A DNA stretch of 64,000 nucleotides from Euptelea pleiosperma (taxonomy: Eukaryota; Streptophyta; Magnoliopsida; Ranunculales; Eupteleaceae). Every line of letters starts with the position of its first letter. Position 1 is the stretch's first letter. Below the pieces are notes generated by a model. That model was not told where the DNA came from. It ran no database searches and worked only from the letters and a program-made list of their open reading frames with translations. Positions 1 through 10,837 of the stretch are shown here, piece after piece. A program made the position numbers and the translations under genes. The DNA is taken from assembly GCA_035048495.1 (NCBI GenBank), contig CM068547.1:19909913-19973912 (forward strand), read 5' to 3'.

Positions 1-718
1 GGTATACGGTTGTGTAGCACTATTGACTATACAATCGTATGTGATTAGTTTTTAAAGATTATTTGTATTTGTTCATTAATTCGAGCATTTTTTCCTTATA
101 AAGGTGAGTCTGCAACATGTGTAGACCCCTTCCGAGAACTCTATAAATAGAGGACTCTGGAGATAGAAAAAATGATCTGATCTTTTATTTTCCAATTAGG
201 CTTATACTCTATCGAAATTCATCTAGAATTTGACTTAGTATTTTCCTTAAGTTTGTTACTGAAGAAATACAGAATCTCAAGTTCAGATTTTCTGAGCAAT
301 CTTGTTTAAAAGGTAATCCCCATTGTACCGTACCGGATAGATATTCCTCTTCTAAGGACTCTATGCCGGGTTACTACACGATTGAAGATTGAATGACACA
401 TTCCCCGTCTTAAGGGGAGTGGATTGAGGCAAAGGAACAAGCCTACCCTTTATGGGTCCAATGGATTCCGTTCAGGGTATGAAAATGGCTAAGAATCCAT
501 CATATAAATGTTATTGAGACCGAGAGATCCTCTCCCTTGATTAAATACTATAATAAGATAAAGAACATATATTTGAAACTGAGGACTAATTAAGAACTAA
601 TTGAATCACACTCCTTTTGAGACCATTTGAGGAGAGGATGGATCCGGCAGTATTGAACCGTTGGATGCACTTGGGACATTCCCTAATCCCCTAGTGTGAC
701 AAACTGAGTGTCACGCCC
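1..718. other. Unassigned non-coding DNA, LTR-like promoter segment
   Basis: No open frame here resembles a protein. A good TATA-like box (CTATAAATAG) lies near 140-149, followed by an A/T-rich transcribed-leader-like stretch, which would suit the promoter part of an LTR. No matching second copy or terminal repeat occurs in the window, so the family cannot be named. Confidence 0.3.
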
Positions 719-1329
719 TGAATCTGACACAGATCTCGAGGTGTGAGGGTCCACCTATTCAAACATCCTATTCATACGTTTGCTAGATTCCACTATTAAA
801 ATGATAACTCTAGACATTGAAGGGCAGCGGAAATTAAAATTTGATTGTTAAGCTGAACGTTCAAGCATTTCATTCATTTCAAACTATATAAGAAGGTATA
901 AACATGAGGAGTCTAGAATGATATGTAGATGTATCTGTCTATGTCATAAAGAAATATATACAATAATCCAAAATACCAAAATAAACAAAAATAACGATAC
1001 TGGTGATCTCCAAGCCTGTAAGACGTCTCAACACCAATGATCTATCACAAGAAGCAAATATGGTCCAATAGCTCCTCCTCACCAATAGTACTCTCAGGGT
1101 AGGGGTCCACGCCAAAGTCTAGTTCTATTGGATAGTCCTCGCCAACTGTAGGGTCCGTTAGATACTCCAAGCCCTCAATAGGGATATCTAGAAGTGGGGG
1201 AGGTAGGGATGAGCTTTTGGGGAAAAGCCCAGTAGTGGGGAGTGGTTTAAATCTCAATTTAATTTTATCTCCGAGAAAATATAACCGGTTAAACAAAATC
1301 CAAAATCCCATAATAGTAACATGAATAGT
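719..1329 (+). mobile_element. Probable LTR fragment of a gypsy element (TGTCACGCCC start)
   Basis: The sequence starts TGTCACGCCCTGAA, much like the start of the beta solo LTR at 10838 (TGTCATGCCCCGAA). This 5' boundary type is common in plant gypsy LTRs. The fragment is interrupted by the alpha solo LTR at 1330 and resumes at 4448. Its 3' boundary is not clear. The 105-codon minus-strand open frame at 1045-1362 crosses the alpha boundary and is not a gene. Confidence 0.4.
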
Positions 1330-1767
1330 TGATATTCGCTCAAAAGTGCTTATTTTAAGCAATTATCCTTATAGCATTGTCACACTCTTCTACGTAAAAC
1401 TACATTTTTTATCAACATTTTTACGTCAAAGTTTCTCTCATTCCGTAGAACACACTTTTCTAGTTAAAACGGTATATTCGCATGCATTCATACGCATTTA
1501 TTTGACCTACATGCGAAGTCATTCTCATTACGCGATTTTTCTATTGCAGGAGCACTAATTGGGCAATTTTGATGGCATGAGGGCCCACAATCAACTTCCA
1601 GAACCTAGGATCAAAGCTCAACAGCCAACAGGTTAAGGATGAGGAGATATAGGCCAAAGACGGGAAGAGCCAGAGAGTCGACGGAATCGAGGGACGACCA
1701 AGAGAGAAGGAGAGACAAGCCCTCAAAGAAGAGACTAAGGAGATTAAAGCTTATAAACCAACACAAG

Positions 1768-1841
1768 GCGAGTGCTTGCTCAGTCGGTAAAGCATGCAGA
1801 AGACCACGTCAAAGATAGGGTTTCAAGACCCTCTACTAGCA
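1768..1841 (+). other. tRNA-like segment in alpha LTR (copy 1)
   Basis: The span is 74 nt, close to tRNA length. It contains an A-box-like TTGCTCAGTCGG, a D stem pairing three of four bases (GCTC/AAGC) and a T arm AGGG-TTTCAAGA-CCCT with one extra T. A T run follows within about ten bases. The anticodon arm does not fold. Confidence 0.6.
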
Positions 1842-2882
1842 TTTCTCTCTTTATTTTGTAATATTTTCTCTCTCCTCTCTCTAAACCTCATCATCTCTCC
1901 TCTCTCAAATATCAATCATCTGATCCTCTCTCCTTCCGCAATCACTTGATCCTATGGCCTACTTTGGCCGACCTATCCTGGTCGATATCCATTGCCCGAT
2001 CATCACCAATCCATCTCTATCGTACGATCGCGAGTAGATCATCCGCTCACCATCTAATCATCCATCTGCCATCCAATGGCCCTCATCATTACTTGTTCAT
2101 ATCATATGGGCCAAAGCCGCGCTATAGTACGGGCCCATTACCCACGGCCCAGCCATTCAGTGAGACCCACATGCCTAGCATGAATGGAAACTATTTTTAA
2201 AGAAGAAAAAGGAAAAGAGAACAAATTTTGGAAACTAAAAGCCTTAAAAGAAAGATTTTCAAATCAAAAAGGAATTTTCTTTGAGGATAATGGAGGTGGC
2301 AACAATTGAAGAGGGAAGATATAAAAGTATAAAACATTTTTGGCAGGGAATAAATCCAAAGGTTTTTTTTTAAAGAAATAATAGAAAGGGTGAGTTAATG
2401 ACCAAAAATAGGGGGGTTGAATAAAGGGGTGGACCCAACGAGGTCCTCTCTCTTGTATTTTATTCATCCTACACCGTTGGATCTCATGGGATCCAACGGT
2501 TCTCTCCACCATACCCCTAACCCTAAACGTGCCCATATAAACTCTCATGAGTCCATTAACGCCTCTCTCCCCCCCATGTTTTCTTCTAAAAGAAAAAAAT
2601 CTTCTCTCTTCATCATCTTCTCTCCACGTTTTCACTCCCCTCCCCACGTTTTCATATTTTCACCCTAAGCTGCCATCCTCATCGCTCCAAGAACAGCAAG
2701 TTGCTCCTCTTCCAAGTGAACCAGCGGTTCACTCTCCACCCGTTTCTCCACCGTTGCTGCTCATCACAGCAGCACCCTTGCACACACGTTCTCCCATCTC
2801 CATCACTAAACCACTCCACCTTTGCTTGCATCTTCCTCTCTCCAAAGGGATTCCCAGCCGCCACTTCCTATCTTCAACGTTG

Positions 2883-2907
2883 CTGGAGTTGCAACCTGCA
2901 ACTCCAG
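2883..2907 (+). repeat. Leader hairpin, 11-bp perfect arms
   Basis: CTGGAGTTGCA and TGCAACTCCAG are exact reverse complements separated by ACC. The hairpin lies about 340 bp downstream of the TATA-like box, in the presumed transcribed part of the LTR. The same hairpin recurs in most other alpha copies. Confidence 0.8.
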
Positions 2908-4452
2908 TACGTTTCATTCAAAAAAAAAAAAAAAAAATAGAAAAAAAGGGAGAAGAACCAGAGAAAAGAAAGGAGAGAAGAAGAAGAGGAAAGAGGGAAG
3001 ATCACCCCTACCTGGCCATCTCTCCACCACCGCCTGCTGCTAGCATCCTTCCGCTTGCTGCATCACCAACCACCAACGCCCCAGCCACCACGGCTTGCTA
3101 ACTTGCAGACCGTCCTCTCAACTACACCTGCCGGTCCTCCTTGCAACCATCCACCAGTCTGCCTTCACCCTACAGCCCCACTCATTTTCTCATTCCAACA
3201 CTCTCCCACTCTTTGACCTCAAGCCTTCACCCCAAAAAAAAAAAAAACCAGATAAGAAGAAGAAGGAGAGTAGGAGGTCTGCACCTCCTCTATCGCTCAG
3301 CCCCCCTCTCCATTGCCTCCTTGCCGGACTGGATCACCCACCACTGTTGCTGCTGTTGGTGTGCCTCCAAAAGGCGAGCCTTCACTTGCAGTCACCGGAT
3401 CGCCCTCCATTAGCGCCGCCCAAAACCAGCCAGCACCGCTTCCTCCTTCTTGGTCACTTACTGTGCATACCGCCCACCTTTGCTCCATCATCCTCCTCAC
3501 CTTTGTTGGGCGATAGACGTTCAAGCACCAGCCTGCAAGAGCACCTCAAACATCCATCATTCATCGTTCACCTGCCAGTCCACCGTTGGACCGCCTGCAC
3601 CTCCACCCAACACCTCCATTGTCAGCCTACCACCATCACTATCATTTCCACCCACAGTCCGTGTACACCACATGCAACCATTGGACATCTTGCTGCCCTT
3701 CTCCATCTCTCTTAGGCCATTCCCCCTCATGCTTTGCTGCGCACATGCACCTCACATCATGGCCAACCCATGTGTGCACAACACCATGCTATCCATTCAT
3801 GGCTGAATCCAAGCACTGCGGTAAGTTCAAGGTAGTTTTTTATCTCTTCTCTACTTTCTCTCTCTATCTCTAGCACTTTAGGTCCATCTCTCTATCCTCT
3901 CTTATCTCTCTCTAGGTTTTAAGTTTCTCTCTCCTTATATTTAGATTCTCTCTCTAATCTTCTAGTTTTCTCTCTCTACCTATCTCTCCCTAGTTTTCTC
4001 TCTCTAGTTCTTAGTATCTCTTCTCTCTAAAATCTGGTTTCTCTCTCTCTAGTTTTATCTTTTAAAGGTTTTCTAGTTTGATTTATTTTCTTGTTTAATG
4101 TTTGTGAACACTTTTGATGAATGAATAAATTTGTTATGTTGATTTTTCTTTTTTTAATTTGTCTTGTATTTTCTTTAGTGTCTATCGCACAGTCTCTCTC
4201 TAGAAGCGTCAAAATCATGTTTTAAAATAACTATGATCACCATTCTCACCTCTCCACATTCTCGAGAAAATTCCGTCATTTCATGTTCCTAAATTTGTAC
4301 TAACCCGACTAATCCCGAGTGCGGATCGACATCAGACACGAATCCCTATACGAAATCTCTGAATTTTGCAGGATAATCGGATAAAAATTACAAATGAGTT
4401 GAAATTAGGGTTTCTATAACCAACGGCGCGGAAAAATCCTATTTTCAATAGT

Positions 4453-7400
4453 CTATTGACATTCACTTACCACATTTCAAAATGAAATAAATATTCAAAT
4501 TTGTATAATGAACAAGGATATCATACTGAAACTAAAATAGATGGATAACGTCAATAACAATTGAGACAAAATTTTAAGATGTGACAACATTTCCACTAGC
4601 ATAATATAGGTAATAGAGAATGATGATGTAGGATTTAGAGAGATCCACTTTAGATTGCTACCGGTATATCTGCCCCGATCAAGGCTTATCCCAATAGTTC
4701 ACCGATGTGGAATACCATCGTTGGCCTTTTTGCGCGGGCCGAGCGGTCTTCTACCTGTCCTAATTTGTTCAGCCTGGGTACTTGCCGTCAACCTCTTTTA
4801 GACTGATGTGTATGCTTGTTGAACCCTTCAAAACTTTTTCCACCAAATACTAGTTTTGATCATAATAAAAAAAATCTCTTTTAAATCATAAGTGGATATG
4901 ACTAGTTCACCGTCAAAAGTATACTAGTAAATGTGCGACAAAACTTTGGCAAATCCTCGAAAATTCAATACTCATCACAACTAGATCAACTGTGATTGAA
5001 CAGGGTCAACCTAATTCAGAAATAAAATCGGAATAGTAGAATAAGTTGAAATTTACATTAAGTTTGCTTAAAGATCAATTTTACTTCCAATCTTATAGGA
5101 ACTAAAAAAATCCTTTTTTTCTTTTCTCTTTTTTTTCTTGATTTTTCAGTTTACAAGGATTTGAGAAAATCCTAGAGAAAATTGTTTTTTTTTTTTTGAA
5201 GTCTTGAAAAGTCAGAATACTTTTCTAGTGAACCTATCGGTTTAAAGAAAAGTCAAGGGTAGGTCAAATGACAAATTTTCATTAGGGTTGATTAGTAAGC
5301 TTTTATCTTACATTAGTAATGTATTCCTAATATTATACAGGATGTATAGTTCGGAGAGATTGTTGATGGTCGACGATATTTTTCATCATTTTTATTTTAT
5401 TTTATTATATAGTGTTTTGAAATATTATTTTATTAACTTTCTCTTTCGCATTTTATATATATAATATGTTTATCTAATTATATAATACATAGTCTTGATA
5501 AATATTTTTATTCATCCATATTTACTGGGGCTTTTTCCCGCTCTTAAAACTTTAAGGAGCGTCATGTGCGATGCATGTGTAACCTACACGTGGTGGCAAC
5601 ACTACACACGAGGTAACACCACACATGAGGCAACACCATTATGCGTGAGACCACCACACACGAGCATCTCCACACACTTGGCAGTACTACATACATGGGG
5701 AACACCACGTGTGACAGCGCCACTATGCGTGGGACCACCACACTCGGGCAACATCACACACGGGGCTTAACACACATGTGGTGACCACTAGAGGCCACTA
5801 ACCGTGCAATGTTCAGTCCATCCCTTATGGAGCCCACACATCAAACTCATTTGATTGATGATTTATATCCCTTAGATTAGAGACTTTCCAATGGGTTGAT
5901 TTTTAACCATGAATTTTGGCATTATATGAGGATAGTGGTAGGATACCACTAACTGTATGAATGCTTTGGTCCATCTTGGTTCACTTTTTTATTTATTTTT
6001 AACCTTTTGAAAAGTGACTTTTTTGACTTTTCTCTCTTTTTTTTGTCTTTTAGTGGTTTAGGAGGCTTCATCCTCCCAACATCCTCACACCAACGAACAA
6101 TGAAACAGGGGTACCGCACCCCTGTTTTACCACGTCCATCACCAACCTGCAAATGGCCATTAATGGCTTCTACTTCAGTCATAAGAATGCCTAAAATTTT
6201 TAGAAAGTGTTCATCTTCACCTACCCTTAAGTTTGTGCGAAGTTATTGGGTGTTTTTGCTCTTAAAATCTGATGAAAACATGGAAAATTTTTGGAATATT
6301 ACAGTCCGAAAAAACTTCATACTTGACGCCATTAACAACACCCCAAGGTTTATTTTTGGTATCAATGACTTCATTAGTTTCTAAGGAATTTAGGTGAAGC
6401 ATTAGTTGAAGTTTTTCTGGTCTATTTCGAAGGGGAAATCCGCTCTATCAAAAGAGGGTTTCGACAATAACATAACGTCTAAAACATTTTTTTTTCTTTT
6501 TTGCTTACAAATCTGAGTTTCTACAACCCATTAAAAGATTCTAACACAGTGTAAATTTACTAACAATAAGAATTTTAATCACTACAATTGAAACATACCA
6601 CATCAAAAAAATCATATTGAGAGTTTAATCATGAAAGTTTCTTTTCTTTTCTTTTTCAAGACTAAAACAGAAAAATGTGCCGAATTTACAACATGAATAG
6701 CCATGAAATAGGTAATAAGTTATTATGATTTAGAGGCAAAACTAAAGGCAATCAAAACATTCATGAAAATAATGAATTAGAGATGAGATTAAGCATTGTT
6801 TAAACCACCTACATGAGCTGTTGGATGCGCCCCGGACAAAATGCTCTTCTACGCCTTCTGAAATCCAATCAAGAGAGAGATCAGATTTGTAAGGAACCCT
6901 CTAATCTCTTTTTTTTTCACTCTCAAATGGTTTCTTCGAAATCCCTTACTCGTTCTCTCTATCTCTCTCGGTAGCTTCCTTGAGAAGCTATGGACTTGAA
7001 ATGAAACTCTTCCTCTTCTATGTTTTGATTTATAAATACATTTACTTTTAAATATTTTTAAACAAATTTTTGAAGTCCGGTGACATCATGGTATGATGCC
7101 ACATAAGTGAATATTATTACCCAAATGATGTCATAAAAGGGAAAATCCATCACGTGTTTTTCCCAATGAGAAGCAACCACGTCCGATACCGCTGCACATG
7201 GTTCAAGGTGCAAGATTCGGGCACGGGTCAATTTTTTTTGAAAAGGGTCTTTTTAGATAGGTCAACAAGGCGAATCCAATGGTAGCCCCGTTCAACCAAA
7301 ATCCCAGTAGTTTTGCTAGAGAATTGGGTTGTTCGACTTTTATAGGTGTTCTGAGTTTAGTCAGACACTTTCGTAACACCCAAAAAGATTATCGGAATGC

Positions 7401-8280
7401 TCCAAAATATTTTTGAATTTGGCACGGTCTTCACACTGAGAGACCCATTCAGCAAGACTAAATCAAGGTTACCTTCTTAGGGAATGATGAACTAGAAGCA
7501 CCGTGAATTAAACCAGCCTCCCGCTAATAATTGAATGGACTGATAGAGACTACATATACTTCGAGAACCTCAGAAATGACACCCGATAATGGGAAGACCA
7601 TTTCCCCCAACCCCTAGAAGAAAACCCATGGAAGAAGTCTGGAAAGATATTAATCTTCCTTCTCTCAATGATCATCCCACAAGAGAACTACCCAAGACCA
7701 ACAACCACACAACCACCTACTTACAACATCACCGCTCCCAGTTCAACACCACCCAAAATACACCCCAACACTTCAGTCGACCGAACCTTTGGTCTGTCGC
7801 CCTCTCAAGTAAATTCTAAATAATCTTGAACCCGAGATTTTGGGTTGACTGCACCTTTTTGGCTGGTCGACCGGACATCCGGTCGCCAGCTCAAAAAGGT
7901 CGGTCGGCCGGACCTCTTAGTCCAGAACTGAACACTTTTAAACATTTTAGAAATTTCTCTTTTTGACACGCACATGATGCTTAACTATCACTGAACCATC
8001 TAGGATAAATCTTGATCCGCTGGCAATGCGCGGTGTACCCTTAGATTTATGTAAGTAATTACAATACGAGATTCTTCATAGTTGAACGTTCGTAAAGTGA
8101 GAACGTACTCTGATCTTTTAAATCTTCATGCTTGAGCTTGACTTTGTCTTCAGTTGAGCTTGATCACTTGACTTTGTCGAAGTCCACTTGATCTTTGACA
8201 CTTCAGTCTTCAGGGGATTCGAGACAGAGCGATATATATTACCAAAAAACTAAGTATTCCTGGGATTTGACAACCGAGAC
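4453..8280. other. Unassigned decayed repeat DNA
   Basis: About 3.8 kb without a supportable gene. The first 150 bp probably continue the LTR fragment broken by the alpha insertion at 1330. The rest is A/T-rich with poly-T runs and no protein similarity that I recognise. The short open frames at 5495-5770, 5949-6384 and 7589-7819 look like chance frames. Confidence 0.4.
5575..5785. repeat. Degenerate short repeat, ACACGNGGCAACACCAC-like
   Basis: Units of roughly 15 to 25 bp built on CACACGAGG and CAACACCAC recur about ten times with substitutions and variable spacing. The array is GC-rich compared with its A/T-rich surroundings. It makes a plus-strand frame (5495-5770) look open, but that frame reads as a repeat, not a protein. 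Confidence 0.6.
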
Positions 8281-9112
8281 TTTTCACTCATGTTTCCTTT
8301 AAGCTTGAACCATTTGTTCTTCTTTTATTTTCTTGATTTCTCATCTTTCATGGTATGATCATACCAATAACTCCTTTATCCCTCTTAGAAGTTGGTGTTT
8401 GAGTTTTGGTCATTTCGGGGATTGGACTTTTGGTTGATGGAAGAAAAGATTTTTATCATAAGGATCAAAAGGGTTTCTAACAGTGTAGATGTTAGGTAAG
8501 CAAAAAAGGTCTGTTTGGTTAGAAAGATGGCCTACATCATTTTCTAGGGTTTGCATTTTCTTCAGTAATGTTTCAAATGGATATAGAGAAGGTTCTTTTG
8601 TAATAATCCGAATTTGATGTTGCTCCAAGTTCTATGACAAAAGCAAGGGTTAATGAGATCTGACGACGAAGTAATTGGGGACTTGAAGATTGATGAGTCA
8701 TCCTGTGACTCAGAATTAGTTTATAACCCTCAGAAATGAAGAAAAGCTCAAAAGCTTATTGGGTTAGGTCTTCACAATTATTCTTTTTGGATCTCTAGAT
8801 ATTCTAAACTTCGGATAATTCTGATGTTGATCTGTGAAAATTTTTGTTGAATTTGAGTTTTCTAAAAGTCACATTCCACTGCAGTACTGTTTGTCTTTCA
8901 AACTGAACTAAGAGCTAACAAGTGATTTTTCAAATCATAATCGACATCTTTTTCAATAAATAGACTTAACGGTAGTTTTTCGCCAATCAAATCAGGGCAT
9001 TTTCGAAAATCACATGAAATCACACCCAAAATACAAGGTTTTCTCTATCTTTTATTTTATATATAAAAAAGAAAACATGAGTTCAGTAGATACCCACCGC
9101 CAACCAAAATAC

Positions 9113-9130
9113 AGCACCGTCCTCGGTGCT
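9113..9130 (-). repeat. Conserved stem-loop AGCACCG-TCCT-CGGTGCT
   Basis: Perfect 7-bp arms with a 4-nt loop. The same 18 bases occur at 27118-27135 and 55640-55657, each time next to a CCAACC tract that reads GGTTGG on the minus strand, like a second polypurine tract. Confidence 0.7.
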
Positions 9131-9771
9131 CATGACCGGGACATAAAATATTAAAAGATCGGTTATTCATGATGCAAGAGTGTAGAAAGGGTTTTACCAA
9201 TGTAGCATAAGGTATCGTTTGATTTTCTAAAATGATTGTACTTGTACCTGTACCTGTACCTGCATGTCCATATATAATAAATGCATGCAACTCATGTAAC
9301 TCTAGGAATACCGGAATTGCCTTTCCGAGAGTGCTAAGTTTTATGTCTTCAGCCAGACATAATGGGGGTACATTAAGTACCCCCAACCAAGTTGAAACTC
9401 ATGGAGATTGAGTGAATCATCAGTCTTCCCATCTCCTCAGGTGTAGCTGAAACAGCTATCCTATCCCTCGTCTGGGTATAGCCTTGTAGAAAAGCTCTTT
9501 CTCAGTGTAGACTGAGAGATGAATAGTAAGTTCTCTGAGAAGACCCTAAAAAATAGTTAGTTCAGCTGGGAAGGATTGAAGCTTCTCAGTAAAAATTGAG
9601 AGGATAGGGATGGTAGGTTCTCTGACCATAGTTAGCAGAGCCGCAAACTCATTAAGTTTAGCTGGAATATATCTGAATGGAGCAGACTCCAGCAGATCAA
9701 TAAATCCATATTTGTCTGACTCCGATTTGAAGTCAGGCTCAAAGTGTACTTCACACTCAGCTAATTTTTCC

Positions 9772-10164
9772 TCAGGATAGTCTGGAAGTAAACTCTATGG
9801 CACACGGTTCATTGACAATGTCGACATCGGTTGTCTGTTGAAGAATGGTAACCCCTGCCTTGAGGTTGTCAAATACCGTCGACACATCCTCGTCCCTACA
9901 CCCTATGTGTGCATCAATGATGGTGAGGAATGGTGGGGTTAGGAAAATTGAAATCGTACTATCTAAACACGGCTCAGTATCTGGAATGTCTGCGTTAGGT
10001 GTAGCTAGTGAACCATCAGAAGTAGATGAATCCTCTATGCTAGGTTCAGAAGTCGGTGCTTTGAAGAGCACCGAAGATGGACACTCTGGCTCATCACTAA
10101 TGTTGCACGATCTAGCGATTGTAACAACCTCCTTGTCCTCCTGTAAATTTTGGTATTGGGACAT
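9772..10164 (-). pseudogene. Hypothetical open frame in Athila internal DNA
   Basis: A 130-codon frame with an acidic, Ser/Thr/Pro-rich composition and no domain that I recognise. It lies upstream (in element orientation) of the stem-loop and purine tract, where Athila elements can carry a third, env-like frame. I see no signal peptide or membrane segment, so an env assignment is not supported. It may be the remains of a retrotransposon frame or a chance frame. Confidence 0.25.
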
Positions 10165-10194
10165 GGATTGCGAATCATCCTCATAATCAGTGGT

Positions 10195-10837
10195 TGATAT
10201 TCACTTAAAAGTGCATATTTTAAACTAGACATACACACCATAAACAACCACCTATCACTTGCACTACATCATAGTAGATCCGCTAGGTCCTTGTTGGTAA
10301 TGAAATCTGCTATGAAAAGAGTTGGTACGCTTGAAATCAATTAGGATAGACTACTGACTAACTTGGTTATTCCCTTGTTAAGATCGCAACACTTAAATCA
10401 CTAATTGACTAACATTCCTAATTGAACACCACGTGGCTGATCTCGTTCTGGTAAGTCACAAGATAGTTTTTCTCTCTTTCTATCTTTCTTCTTTCTCTCT
10501 TTAGATATGTGAGTTTCTCAGTCTAGGTTTCTTTCTCAACTTCACTCTCTATCTCTTGATTTTCTCTCTCTCTTCTCTTCTTTTGTTTATGTATATGGTT
10601 TTCTTTATTTCACAAGCAATTAGTTTGAATTAAAAGTTTGTAATGTATTGCATTGGATTAAATAAATTAAGTGGTGTGATTTTCAGTTCTTTAATGCTCT
10701 CTCTAGTTATTTCTCTGATTTAATTTTTATTCTTAATTGATATTTGATCTCCAAAAATTACATCTATTTTAAAAATTGAATTCTCCATTCTCACCCCCAC
10801 TATTTTCTAGCAATTTCCTATTATAATTGTTCATCAT
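10195..10837 (+). mobile_element. Alpha LTR fragment, 5' part and internal deletion
   Basis: It starts TGATATTCACTTAAAAGTGC, a variant alpha LTR start. About 150 bp later it jumps to the 3' third of the LTR, including a GTAAGT site at 10451-10456, the CT-rich tract and the CATTCTCACCCC block. The tRNA-like segment and leader are deleted. It is interrupted at 10838 by the beta solo LTR and resumes at 14448. Confidence 0.7.

Larger units (their letters stand above)
1330..4447 (+). mobile_element. Alpha (Athila-type) solo LTR, TSD ATAGT
   Basis: A 3118-bp LTR begins TGATATTCGC and ends CCTATTTTCA. It is flanked by a perfect 5-bp target duplication ATAGT at 1325-1329 and 4448-4452, and no internal region is present, so it is a solo LTR left by LTR-LTR recombination. 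In order it carries a tRNA-like segment (1768-1841), a TATA-like box (about 2534-2542), a CTGGAGTTGCA hairpin (2883-2907), a GTAAGT donor-like site (3821-3826), a CT-rich tract and the terminal hairpin. Several short open frames cross the CT-rich leader, but their low-complexity composition marks them as chance frames. Confidence 0.93.
8281..10194 (-). mobile_element. Athila 3' internal region fragment (reverse)
   Basis: This stretch is similar to the non-coding 3' internal regions next to minus-strand alpha LTRs at 25474-27295 and 53983-55868. Shared blocks include the TCTAGGGTTTGCA region, a stem-loop at 9113-9130 and a purine tract on the minus strand. It is truncated at its LTR-proximal side near 8281 and stopped at 10195 by an alpha LTR fragment. 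Confidence 0.65.

Noticed and set aside
1768..1841. A functional tRNA gene
   Set aside because: The acceptor stem and anticodon arm do not pair, and all other copies sit at the same place in an LTR. It is better described as tRNA-derived.
2264..3873. Cluster of overlapping open frames on both strands
   Set aside because: Same LTR leader context and low-complexity composition. The frames overlap in all phases with no conserved start between LTR copies.
5575..5785. CRISPR-like array
   Set aside because: Units are irregular and variable with no constant repeat or unique spacers, and the genome is a plant.
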